Below, in pieces: positions 26,949 to 38,384 of a DNA stretch of 64,000 nt. How positions within the stretch are numbered: position 1 is the stretch's first letter; each line of letters begins with the position of its first letter. The notes beneath the pieces were generated by a model. The model had not been told where the DNA came from, did no database searches, and saw only the letters and a list, made by a program, of their open reading frames with translations. The stretch spans positions 1 to 64,000 of the forward strand of contig JAIWNI010000021.1 of assembly GCA_025331435.1 (NCBI GenBank), written 5' to 3'. The position numbers and the translations under genes are program-made. Source of the DNA: Choanephora cucurbitarum. Lineage: Eukaryota; Mucoromycota; Mucoromycetes; Mucorales; Choanephoraceae.

Positions 26949-27752
26949 ATTGTATGTGTGTAGAGAAAAGAGAAAAAAAGGGTAATTACTATCTCTTTTT
27001 TTTTTCTGTCTGCCTCTTTTTATAGCCACGCGAAGTAGTGATGATCTGAGACACACTTCCATTGTGCTTCTCTCAATTGATTACGACATCATTTCCTTTT
27101 TTATAAACATCGTTATGATCATCTCATTATTCTCTCTCTCTCTTTTTTTTTATTTATTTACTTTATTGGAGAGTGTATATGCTCTCGTTTCTTTTTTTCT
27201 TTTTAGGAAATCATATAGAGCGTACTCACTATGATGCGTTACAATCAAAACCGAGGTTATAGTAAATATGCGCATTTTCTAGCTTATCTGAGCAATTCGA
27301 TCTTACTATTTCACATGAAAATGCGCAATTAGCTTGATTTGTACCGTTTATGCTCAAATTCGCTGTGTCCTACTTTGCTTTATTCTTTTCCTTCTTTTCT
27401 GTTCACAAGGATAAGAACTTCTGTTTTGTTCTTTTCAAAAAAAAATTACTCTGAATTTGTATTTCAGCCGAATCGATTCAAACTCAGTTAGAGCAAGCCT
27501 ATAAAGAAAGGGGGGGACACTTCTTTTAAAGGCAATTACAATCTACAATTCCCTCTGATCGACTTAGATAGAGATAAATCGAGATTTGCTCAAGTATCAC
27601 CATTGTGCCTTTTTCTTTTAAATGGGCTTTTTTATTATTATTATTTACAGCATTCGAATTCCTCTCCCTTTTATAGAGATACACTATTCAGTTCACTAAA
27701 TTAACTGAAAAGATGGTCTTCGCTCAGTCCACTCTCCCTCTCTTTAGAGTTA
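26949..27752. other. Intergenic (KES1 promoter, kinase 3' flank)
   Basis: Contains CT-rich and poly-T tracts near 27130-27160 and an 11-bp inverted repeat TGCGCATTTTC/GAAAATGCGCA (27269-27279 and 27317-27327). The second arm matches a motif also found upstream of the siroheme gene (see findings). No gene seen. Confidence 0.45.
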
Positions 27753-30064
27753 TCATAGCACGCAAATGTATCTCTTGTTGGAACAATCATTCTCATCATC
27801 GCCATTCTCTTGATCCTTCTTTTTGCCTTCATTCGTATACTTATCCACTCGATGCTGTACTGTAGCATGATGTGTTTCTGATTTATGCATCCATATTTGC
27901 TGATGTTCTTCATAATAACTAGTCTTTTCACGGCTTGCTGACTGTGAAGAAGGAGGTGTCCATGGTCGAATGGCTGAATTGCTGATAAAGGAAGTAGGTG
28001 AACTGACAGTAGTAGTAGAAGCATATTTACCATGGATCAAAGAACTCGAAAAGGGCCCTGGTGTTCTGCACTGTCGACTCTCGGGTCTGCTCTCTTTATC
28101 GGCCAAGCCATCCTCCTTTTTGTCCATTGGAAGTGTAAAGCGACAGGGAGCCCATTTGATCAGTTGATTACCATAATGTGGCACTCGATCCAATCCAAAT
28201 GAAGCTGAATTACTGCCAGCTGAAGATCCATTACTGGGACGATGCTGCTGATGATAATCATTATGGTGAGGATGGTGCAAATGATGCAAAAGATGGGATG
28301 ATGTTCTTCGAGGCAATTCTTCTTCTTCATGACGCACAGAATGTCGCTTAGATGGAGTATGAGATGAAGTGGGTATATTCTTTTTGTGTTCTACTACAGG
28401 TGTACTTGGTCTATGTGAATGATGTGCGCCATAACTATATCGATTCTGATGATGATAATGGTGTTGAGATGAATTGGGTCTATCGGTGACTGGATGAACC
28501 TTTTGGTGAGAACTATAGATAGGCCTGGTTTGTGGTAACCAAGGATTGGCATCGGCTCCATCTACATCATGAAGGAATTTGTCTACATGTGTTGTACAGG
28601 AAGATAGTCTACCATGCCTTGATATGGGATGATCTATGTTCCAGTCAGGACATATCTGATAGGGGAACTGAGGTGTCGTCAACAAGTCAAGGGGTGTGAT
28701 GTCCTTGGGAGCTCTACCGTAACTACTGGCAAGATGGCGATCGACTGTGGTTGGCGGAGTGATAGGCTCACATTCCATTGGTACCACATTTTCATCTGAC
28801 TCTGAAAAGAATGGATGTTTGAGTGCCACGTCCGCTGATCGTCTTTGTGAAGGATTAAAGAATAAGAAATGACGAATCAAATCAAGCATGGAAGGAGATG
28901 CATCAGGTATGACAGACTCTAATGGTTTTGGGTATATCTAAGGAGGTATTAGGTTCCATAGAAACGAGATCATGTAGCTTACCTGTGGAAACTTAAAGCC
29001 TATTTTGTATGCCAATTTAACTCCTTCTTTCCATTCACCTCCACCATCTAATGAGGAAATGGTAGATGCTGTCATCGTAACAGGTTCAACTTCCTTCACT
29101 TTCTTTCTTGCAAATCCTGGACTCGGTCGTTTTTCAGAGCGAGATACTCTATTCTTCTGACCTACTACGCCTATCTTGTTTCCGGGGCTTCCCAAGATAC
29201 TACAGATACGATAGATCTGGTCTACTTCAGATTCACCTGGAAAGAGAGGTTCAAGTAGGATCAGTTCTGCAAAGATAGCACCTACTGCCCATAGATCGAC
29301 AGGCGCAGAATAGTCTGTTGAACGTAACAAAACTTCAGGTGCACGATACCTACAGCAGTATCAGCAAAAGCATATCAAATAACAACAATAGGTTATTACC
29401 ATCTTGTACTAACATATTCTGTATAAGGAGGTTGGCTATTGAGTTCTCGAGCTAAACCAAAGTCTGCTAATTTGATAATAGGCCTTTTGGTGGAATAGTC
29501 AATCAACAGATTTTCAGGCTTCATATCACGATGAAATATGTGATGATGATGAATATGAGATACAGCTGATAATATTTGATGTCTATATGAGAAAATTAAA
29601 ATTAAAAATAACAGCCTATTTTATGTAAGGAGTTACATACAGGATACTTCTTAATTCACAATGCGTAAAAGGTAAACCAAGATGCTTTCTGTCTCGCATA
29701 AGCTGATAGAGATTGCCACCATCCATAAATTCCATCACAAAGGCAAGTTCGCAGCTACTTGGTGAAAGAAAACTGTCGTAAAGTTGAACGATATTTAAGT
29801 GAGGTGGAAGTAAATCCAATAACTTTGGCTCAAACTGACTCTGGCAATCTTCAATGGTTGTGTACTTTTTCTTCATTATCTTGACAGCAACCTAACAATG
29901 AACGCATAAGTCAATGAACTGTGAGGTCATTGCCATGTTCTGATACAATACTTTACTGCCTTATGACTGATCTTGTTCTGTGCCTTAAAGACTGTGCCAA
30001 ATGATCCATCACCTATCTGATCAAGAAAATCATACTTTTCATGTGGTGAACCCAAACGAGTCAT
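27753..30064 (-). CDS. RCK-type protein kinase (Ime2/MAK/MOK-like) with His-rich tail
   Basis: Five exons (30064-29957, 29891-29641, 29582-29400, 29349-28983, 28937-27753) give 697 aa. The CMGC-type kinase domain spans residues about 11-350: GDGSFGTV loop, AVKIMKK lysine, [17 protein letters not shown], and an activation loop [13 protein letters not shown]. The T-x-Y motif here is TEY, as in MOK and MAPKs; the overall pattern is closest to the RCK branch (MAK, ICK, MOK, yeast Ime2, fission yeast Mde3/Pit1). An insertion of about 50 residues rich in Lys/Arg/Ser/Gly lies after SILGSPGNK. The last 300 residues are disordered and unusually rich in His, Ser and Pro. In yeasts this branch drives meiosis; in cilia-bearing cells it controls flagellar length. 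The neighbouring SPO22-like gene favours the meiotic role (inference). Confidence 0.88.
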
Positions 30065-30251
30065 TTTTTTTTCTCTTTCAAACAAAATTAATGGGAAAAA
30101 AAAAAGAAAAAAGAAAAGGGAGTAAAAAATAAAAATAAAAAAAGCTTTATTACTCAGTTATTGGCCAATCAACAGAAAAGGCTTTAGTAATTTAAGGTTT
30201 AGCATAAATTTAATCGTGCCACCTTTTATAACACGCAAAATGGATCATTTT

Positions 30252-33200
30252 TTAAATCTGGCTATCCCTAGTGTCGTCAAATATACTATAGGCAGCATAC
30301 ATCTGTAGCATGTTAGTATCTAATGAGTAGGCATAAGCTTCTGCTTTCTTCTTACTTGTTCTTGAAGCGCCTGTTTCTTTCCTTCATCTTCATTTAAATA
30401 CTGTAACAGCCTAAAGGCAATATCACACCAATCCCTTCCTGACTGATTTGATCTGACGAACAAAGTTAACTATAAACCTTATCTTTTAAGATTTATATAA
30501 GATTCGCTTACTGAAAACAACTTGTGATTCCTTTGTTCCAGGCAATGACAATCAAATAATACAGTTCCTTCTGAGGAAATCCTTTCTGTATATATGCATA
30601 TGAGTATATCTCATCATGTACTAGACTACCTTTCTTACCTTGATATACAACTTGTGCTCAAGAATGGCTTCAAAGCATTCATGCAAGTCTTTATCTGTGT
30701 CTTTCTTGATAGCAATTGAGACAAGAATACAACTCCATTTAGCGTAATCAACAAGTCCCTTCTCTTGAAGTTTGGGAGTCAGATGCAATGCCTACATGTA
30801 TGTTGTCAATCATTTTTAACTGGGTTTTAAGGGAATACCCTACTTTCACTACCATAAAGGCAACTGTAATTACGATTAAGATTTGAGTAGATAGACCTTA
30901 ATATCTTATTCTACTTACTCTCAATTGGACACTCCTTGTTTAAGAGAATAATCCCTGTTGCCAAATTGCATTATATCCTTGAGAACAGTTTCTGTTGCAT
31001 ATAAGGTACTTACCTCCCATACGCTCAACAATAGAGAAAGAACAAGTGGGTAACTGAATATAACTCTAAATAAGCACAGGTATGCTAAGTAAGTATCTCC
31101 CAAGATGATGATCTCATTACCTCAAATAGCGCATAGGCCTTCTCAAACATAGCCTGTCTAACATAGATCTCTATTTCAAAGATGCTGGCAAGTAGCGTGA
31201 TGCTATCATTCTCTGGTATCTTTAGAGATTCCAGTGTGTTTATGATATCAGTATTATCCAAATGCTCGTCTTCTTTGATTTGAGACTTCTACAAGGATTT
31301 AGAAAAAAAAAGTTGAGATGATAGCATGTATTTTACCTTTGTGTTGTGCTCAAATAACATGAGATACGAAGTAGCAAACAGAAATGTTCTAATTCGACTT
31401 TGTTCGGATGTAAAGCCTTCAAACGATACATGATTGCAATGGAGAGAAAGCTTTGTTTTATAGAATGTAAGACAAAGACTTTTTCTTCTTCTTTCAGGTG
31501 CCGATTTACCTTACTGATGCATTCGAATAGACAAACACCTTCGTCATTTCTCTCTGCACCAAAACAAAATAAACCGAAGTTCCAACAAGTATAAACCATC
31601 CATAAAAGATCGTCTTTCAAAGCGGGCGTCTGTTGAATCAATTGCTCTATACTGCCTGATGCTTGTAAGAGAGTACAAACTAATGAAAGAGGAAGCGTAA
31701 GATTAATCAAAGCTTTTTTTTTTGTTACGGAAGAGCTTTGTCTAGATATTACTGTTATCTATATAGTGAGCAATAGATTTAAAGCGTAATTTTCTATGAT
31801 CATGTTAATCGAAAAGAGTGTTAGGAGCATGTCGAGCTCACCTTGTATTCAATATGCTATTCTGCTTGACTGATTCATATAAGGTGGTCTTGATATGTAA
31901 GACGCATCTAGCAAAGTTGTGTTTCAATAACGATGCTTTCTCTCTTTGTTTTCTTTCATTCTTACCTTAAACTAAGGACAAGCAAGTGAATGAAACATCC
32001 ATTTGTCATCACAAGGCCCTTTGCTTTGTCTTTATGCTTGTAAAATTCAAATACATGTCCAAGTACTATCTGGATTACCGAACAGTCTTTGCACCACTAT
32101 AGAAACAGATGAGCTATTGATCGTCTTGTGTTATATGGTATTTACAAGATAGCAGTATTCCAAGACGGCAATAAAATCTTCTAGTTGAAAGTCTTCTAAT
32201 CTAATAAGTTGATCCAATATATGAGGTATGACTTGCAAAAAGGAAGTCTTTGAGACAATCAAGGTATTTTCTTTTTCACAAGACAACAAGTACCTTCTTT
32301 GGCTGATAGAGAGCTTTGATTGAATCCACATTTCAAAAGCCATATGTAATCCTTGACAGTAACGCTTTTGCCTGCATCTTCAATGCCCTTTTTGTAACAT
32401 GTATAGGCAGCCTCTCTATCATTGCTCTCAAGATAGCAGGTGGATAGTTTTCTGTGAAAGTAACATTAGATGAAGAAAGCAGGTGGTCTTTGTCACTCAG
32501 TACCTTGCAACCACAATTGAGTTGTTTGTTTCAACAAAGTTAGCTTTTGTAATATGATAAGAATATCGATACCAAGGTAAGGCAAGTTGAAAGAGCTTTT
32601 GCTACAGTTGAAAAAAAATAAAGAGATAACTAACCTAAAGTAGCAATAACAAGAGCCATAGACTTACATTGTAGAAGAAATCAGCTGTGGCCCAAGTGAT
32701 CTAGGGTACATATTAGCTTTCCTTGTTAATAATGATTGCTTGAACAAACTGTCAGTTTCACCAACTTACAGCTTGTATAGTGGCCATATTAAGTGGATCA
32801 ATGTCTTCTTTAATTAAGTAGATGTCTAATTATCTCATTAGCTTTATAATATGTCTCTACTTTTGTTATCGCGAGAGCAACGTACCGTCTATGGATGCTC
32901 TTATTACATTTTCATCAAGCTCCAACTTGTTCTTTTTAAAGTTTTCTATAGTCATCTCGGACAGTATGTTGAATTTGAAGAGGTAGAGAAACCCAAGATC
33001 AGTCTCGGTATTTGCTTCTTCTTGAATTCGATGAATCAATAAATCCAGTCCGTCTAACAACAACAAAGTGCTTATTGTTCTTCATGAGTACAGACGAACA
33101 TCAAGAAACAAATGCATATTTACTTTACATGATGCATCCACTTTGATTGAGCCGTTTTACAGTCAAAGCCAGACTAGATCAAAAGAGACATATTAGCTGA

Positions 33201-34994
33201 ATTTATACCATTGTCCTTTCTGTACTCTCTCTCTTACATAGCTAGATCTGATTTGCATGAGAACTCTACGTTTTCTACTAAACCAAAATATTCTTTGTTA
33301 CCGTATACATTAGCACTACTTTCTTTTTTTTTTTGCTTGTTGAATGATTCACCTCTCTGCACAACACTTGCATAATCATTGGCATCAGCAGATTTCAGCA
33401 AGATGCTTATTTTGGCTAAAAAGTATTTGATTGATCTCTTCTTTTCCTATTTGCGGATTGTTATATAGCTAAGTTTTACAAGAAAAACGATCCTCTTACT
33501 CACTTTACTGAGAACACTGTCTAGTATATCAACTAGCTTCAAAGACTCATTGATTTCTTTAATGAGCAAATGATGGCCTTGACATGCATTTACTAAATAA
33601 TCATGAGTGAGCATGCAAAAGAGAATGCTCACGATATACTCACCTACAAAATCCAAGAAGACATCCTTGATTTTTTCTTTTGAGCGACAAGAGCAAAAAT
33701 GGGGCTGCGAGTGTAACTTCATATGACTTACCGAAAGATATTCTGGTAAAAGGGAATCTGTTTGTATCAAAACTGTATGGATACTCTGTAATGCCCAGGA
33801 CAAGATGTTTTCTGATTTCTTATAACTTTTGCTTTCATCATCATTACAAAATGAAACACCAATGTCCAGTATGATATAAAGTAGGTAATTTATCTAATAA
33901 CGTAATGAGATAACAGGTCGAGTGGAATTGAAAATCAAGCTTGAGCGTATACCTCTCCTTGTTTCTCACAAAGGGTTGGTGAGATAATGAGATCTGATAA
34001 GCAAAAGTAAAAAAAAAAAAGAGCAGATAAAGTTAGCTTTTGTTCATTCGTAACTTTGTCTTTTACATACCTATGGCTTTCTGAATAACTATCTTGGCTT
34101 TTAACTGTTTATTAGTCCTAGAAGCCTTCAAAGGATAAATGAAAGTGGTTCAATACACAGCATAAAGGTAGAGTAGAAAATTTTCCTACATATTCTGACT
34201 GATAAATATAGCTTTGAAGTATGACCTTGAGATTGGTAAGGTTTGAATCTTCGCTGGAGCATTGAGTAGTAAACTAAATTAGTGCAATGGGTATTAAGCT
34301 ACCTAGTTTTTTTTTTTCTTTAGTCCTCTCTTTATAACTACTTTTGCCATTTCATCAATGAGGCTTGAATCAAGTTGCTCCAAATCACCACATTCTAAAA
34401 AACTAAACATCAAACTAAAAAAAATACAAATCAAGAAGTACATACCTAACCATGTCTTTAACGTACTGATGGTCACTTGAAGATATGTCCATTGCTCATC
34501 CTTTTTCCACTGCTCATTGACCTTAAAGATACGAAAACATGTATCTTTCACTAAAGTGACATTAGATGAAAGAAAGATACATATCTTTCCTAATTACTTA
34601 CGCATAGCAAGTACTTTCATCTTCTCACTTTCTCTTCTTTTGATGAAAAGACGAATATCAACTGTTATATTCCAAAGACTAGTACCTTCAGTAAAGAAAG
34701 AGGGTAAGTAGTTGCGCTTGTCTTATAAAGTACAATACACACTTAGCTCATGCAACCTCTTTAAGTCCAACAGGTAATCTTTTGAATGACAATCTGCAGG
34801 TATATGAGCTCCTTCAAACTGTTTGGATCTATTCCATATGAGTTCAATCAAGGCTTCGTTTTTTATGAGCGAAGAATGATCAATAAAAGATAATAGTTCA
34901 TTCATCAATACTAAAGAAAACAGTATCAGTAAATAGCATTTCTTATTGTAAGCAAAGAGAGAGATGTAGTACCTGAAAGTTCTTTTGGCATCAT
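30252..34994 (-). CDS. SPO22/ZIP4/TEX11-like meiosis protein, about 31 coding exons
   Basis: From the ATG at 34994 to the stop at 30252 I can chain about 31 small exons in one continuous phase, giving a helical-repeat protein of roughly 950-1000 aa. Recognisable blocks of the SPO22 family occur in the expected order: an early LWN motif (LWNITVDIRL, near 34690), TPR-like helices (KLSTCYLESNDREAAYTCYK, near 32430), a WMVYTCWNFGLFCFGAER block near 31590, and a C-terminal ELYYLIVIAWNKG block near 30540. In plants, mammals and budding yeast this family supports crossover formation in the ZMM group and synaptonemal complex assembly. Several introns are very short, one apparently 41 nt (31395-31435), and three places look like frameshifts unless a less obvious intron is used. 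The gene is 188 bp upstream of the Ime2-like kinase. Individual exon edges are less certain than the family call. Confidence 0.72.
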
Positions 34995-35528
34995 TTTGCT
35001 TTATATTCTTTTTTGATAAAAGAAAGAAAGAGAAAATGATCAAGATGATAAAAAATAAATAAAAATTAGAATATCTGTTCTCTAAATGCACTTTGACTTT
35101 AGATAGAAGCGACAGCGTTGGTATATATATCTCTAAACTTACTTGGGATATTCTTATACAAAAACTGGTTAGTCATTCTTGAGACGAGTTGAATTGGAGC
35201 CAAGTGATGACAAGCATTGATTTATGGAAATGAAAGTCCTCAAATATATCAAGCGAGTTTATCATTGTATGTGATAGCACTGATAAAGTTCTAAAGATCT
35301 GATTGAGCAAAAATGGAAATAAAATGAAAACGAGAATCTGGTCTATGGCATTTATGACTAGAGCTCTTTCTTGTTTAGTATGGTCTCATACTACTTTAAC
35401 AATACATAATATTTTTTTTTGCTTTCTATCAGAGTAATACTTTTATTATGTACAGAAAAAAGAGAAGTAATTGATATGAATTAAATATGGTATAAGCAAC
35501 AAAACACAGAGAAAAGAAGAAGGGATAT
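34995..35528. other. Intergenic
   Basis: SPO22-like gene promoter and siroheme gene 3' flank. A TATATATAT stretch near 35120-35130 lies about 130 bp upstream of the SPO22-like start and could be its core promoter. No gene seen. Confidence 0.45.
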
Positions 35529-37142
35529 CTAAAATACATATTCAGGATCATGCAACTGGAGCAACTGAGTGTTCGTATCAGCGATCTTGATGTCACTTTC
35601 ACCATAAACAACATCATGAGCTAAGCCGGAAGCTGTCATCAAATTAGAAGCCACACCCTCTACTCCTTTGTTTTCATGTTTCAATACATTAATTGCTCGT
35701 CCTACAATTAACAATCCAGGAGGACGACTACCACCACAATCATCCAAGATCTGTACAATATTCGAGAGTTGACCCCAGATGACACGTTGGTCCTTACAGC
35801 TAGCTCTTTCAACAATAGCACAAGGTATATCAGGAGGATACTGCTGTGTTTCCATCAAATCCTTCGTCAATGCCTCGAGACGATGAATAGCCATCAAGAA
35901 AACGTCTGTTCGGTGTCGATCAAATACAGGTAATGGTGCAGATGAGTTGCGAGCGCCGGTACCTGTAGTTATCAAGAATTGAGAGGCTACACCGCGATGT
36001 GTTAAGGGAATGCCAGCAACTAGACCAGCAGCTACTGTAGAAGAAATACCAGGGATCACACGAGGCACAATGCCATGTTGTCGAAAGAACAAGACTTCTT
36101 CACCACCACGACCGAATAAATAAGGATCACCTTGCTTCAATCGAACCACTTTTTTACCTTGACGAACTGCATGCAAGGCCAATTCATTGAACTCTTGCTG
36201 AGCAGCGTCTGCATTACCAGGAAATTTGCGAGCAATCTTCAGTTCACATTCAACTAGAGCCACAACTTCTTCAGGAACAATTTTATCAGATAACACAAGA
36301 TCAGCTTCTTTAATTGCCTTATATGCAGCCACAGTCAATAGCTCAGGGTCGCCTGTACCTGATCCTACGAGTGCAATACTACCCATAGGTCGAGAAGCAG
36401 ATGAACGTGTGATTTGCTGAGGCTGCTTTTCTGAGCCATCCAAACTCTCGTATCCTTCATCATGGTGGTATGATTCCAATAACTCTGCCATATCTTTATC
36501 GGACAATTGAGCAAGACGATCCATACTCCAATACTCACATATCTGTGCTAACCATGCCATTCGACGAACACTTGAAGCGGAGCTTGGATCCGAGGCACGG
36601 ACTTTTTTGCGCAACCGGCCCATACGATTGATTGCTTCACCTAAATTATGAGGCAAACTAGAGGCAATATGACGGCGAATACGACTAGAGAGCTTTGAAG
36701 CTTGACCATTGGTAGAGACAGCGACTTGAAGAGATTGATCTCGGTAGGTTGAGGTCATGAAGAAATCAGATAATTCGCTGCGATCAGTGACATTGACAGG
36801 TATATGATGTTGACGGAAGTGATGCACTACAGACTCAATATTGTCTTGATTTGCTTGACAGATGAATCCCAAATCGAAGCGCAGACTGTTCAACATGTCG
36901 ACTTCAAATTGGTGACCTAACAAAATGGCTTGTCCTTGACTGACTCGATATTCTAGCTCTGCACACATGAATTGAGGGTTGGATATGAGATAGACAGTAG
37001 CATCAGCTTCCAGGCAAGACAACACTCGATTGGCAGCAATCGTATTATCACCCAATATCAAAACATTCTTGTTTTTGCTTTGAAATGCTAGCATCAATGA
37101 AGCACCACCTTGTGGGACAGGCACTCTAGGCTCATAAGTCAT
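35529..37142 (-). CDS. MET1: Siroheme synthase: Met8-like N-terminal domain fused to uroporphyrinogen-III C-methyltransferase
   Basis: A single 537-codon exon without introns. Residues about 10-215 resemble the Met8/CysG N-terminal module, with an NAD-binding start (NVLILGDNTIAANRVLSCL) and a following helical dimer region (SSRIRRHIASSLP). Residues about 250-500 are the SUMT methyltransferase: SIALVGSGTGDPELLT, VLSDKIVP, RLKQGDPYLFGRGGEE and VIPGISSTVAAG are all hallmark AdoMet-dependent tetrapyrrole methylase motifs. The protein would convert uroporphyrinogen III to precorrin-2 and perhaps oxidise it to sirohydrochlorin, on the way to siroheme for sulfite and nitrite reductases. The bacterial CysG protein has the same domain order. 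Whether the dehydrogenase/chelatase part is active cannot be judged here. Intronless structure stands out beside intron-rich neighbours. Confidence 0.93.
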   Translation of the reverse strand: MTYEPRVPVPQGGASLMLAFQSKNKNVLILGDNTIAANRVLSCLEADATVYLISNPQFMCAELEYRVSQGQAILLGHQFEVDMLNSLRFDLGFICQANQDNIESVVHHFRQHHIPVNVTDRSELSDFFMTSTYRDQSLQVAVSTNGQASKLSSRIRRHIASSLPHNLGEAINRMGRLRKKVRASDPSSASSVRRMAWLAQICEYWSMDRLAQLSDKDMAELLESYHHDEGYESLDGSEKQPQQITRSSASRPMGSIALVGSGTGDPELLTVAAYKAIKEADLVLSDKIVPEEVVALVECELKIARKFPGNADAAQQEFNELALHAVRQGKKVVRLKQGDPYLFGRGGEEVLFFRQHGIVPRVIPGISSTVAAGLVAGIPLTHRGVASQFLITTGTGARNSSAPLPVFDRHRTDVFLMAIHRLEALTKDLMETQQYPPDIPCAIVERASCKDQRVIWGQLSNIVQILDDCGGSRPPGLLIVGRAINVLKHENKGVEGVASNLMTASGLAHDVVYGESDIKIADTNTQLLQLHDPEYVF

Positions 37143-38384
37143 GTCGGTTAAAAGAAAGATAAAGAAAGAGGGGAGAAAGCAAAATGTTACTTTGTTTTAG
37201 GTTTTTAAACATTTTTACAGACTTGTCAAAAATGCGCAAATCAGAATAACCAGCGATGAGGCAAACTATACTGGTTATCACCGAAACACAATTTCATTGG
37301 TCAGATATTGCGTACATCGATGGCGTGCCCGATAGCATCTTAACACTTGATTATCTATCCCCACTTTTATTGTTTTTGGATTTATTCACGAGTCATGCCT
37401 TCATGTGTTGATCTGCTTGGCTGCTCTTCGCTTATATGCAGGTATTTTCTTCTCTGTTTAAAATTCAAAATAAAAGTGTTCCTTATTTTTTAAAGAAAAA
37501 AAAAAGTAGATAGCGCTTCTGGAAAATGTTCAAAGCCTTACTTTTTAGTATAGATATAAAAGCAAATGCTTACTGATAATAGGCCATTTACCGAGATTTT
37601 GCCTCATGCCAGAGAGCACAAATCAATATTACTAATTGTCAGTATCAGTTAATCAACAGATAGTAAATGACAATACTTTTATCTATCATCACATAAAGAT
37701 CACATGCACATCAGAGTAAACCCTCTGTGATTAATGTCAGACGAATGTTCCGTAAATCAAGAAGAAGCATTCACTTCTTTGATAAGTGTAGAGAAGCGAA
37801 TCGGCTAGCAGGTTTGACAGTCTATGGATGTTTGAGACTGCTAGCATAGGCTATGGTTGTGGTGAATAGACTCAATCAGCAGCTGATTGCTCATTAAAAC
37901 CTTTTCTAAACTCTGTCATAAAGTTTCTGTTGGTTATTCTACGATATTCGTTTTAGAAAGAGAAACATCTGAGAGGTTGAACAATACAACATACAAATTT
38001 CCTCCCGAACGACCCGGATCTGTTGAATTGGTTACAGTTGATGTTTTGAGTTTGTGTAAAATCATAAGACAAAGCATACTGGTTTTCTGTATCTGTTCAT
38101 CTGCATATCAAGAAACAATTGAACTCTTACCTGCAGCCATTTGAAGTTTTATTGCGTACACAAGTACTGTCAAAAGAATAGGATCCACAGAAGAAAAAAA
38201 AGTGAAACACTGCCAAAAAGCACAAAATGCGCAAATTATTTGATATGCCTATTCTCATACAATCCAGAAATATGCCTTTGAACAAAAAGAAACAAGTCCA
38301 AATTGCACAACAAAAAGCACAGTTAAATACAGAAAATATACATGGCATTGAGTTAGTTGGAAGGAATTTAATAAGACAACAAAT
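37143..38384. other. Intergenic, about 1.2 kb
   Basis: Siroheme gene promoter and acyltransferase 3' flank. Holds two copies of an AAAATGCGCAAAT-like motif (37228-37240 and 38224-38237). Short open frames (for example 37887-38144 +) have no supporting features. No gene called. Confidence 0.45.

Noticed and set aside
32290..32346. Second apparent frame loss in the SPO22-like gene
   Set aside because: A 50-nt intron starting GTTACTGTC and ending ATCAAAG restores the frame.
33721..33760. A 27-nt intron in the SPO22-like gene (GTAAGTCATATG to TCGCAG)
   Set aside because: Too short, and the sequence is open and in frame when read through.
34303..34340. Frameshift in the SPO22-like gene at a run of 11 A
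   Set aside because: Using the donor at GCAAAA|GTAGTT and the acceptor AATTTAG removes the A run as intron and keeps phase, so no lesion is needed.
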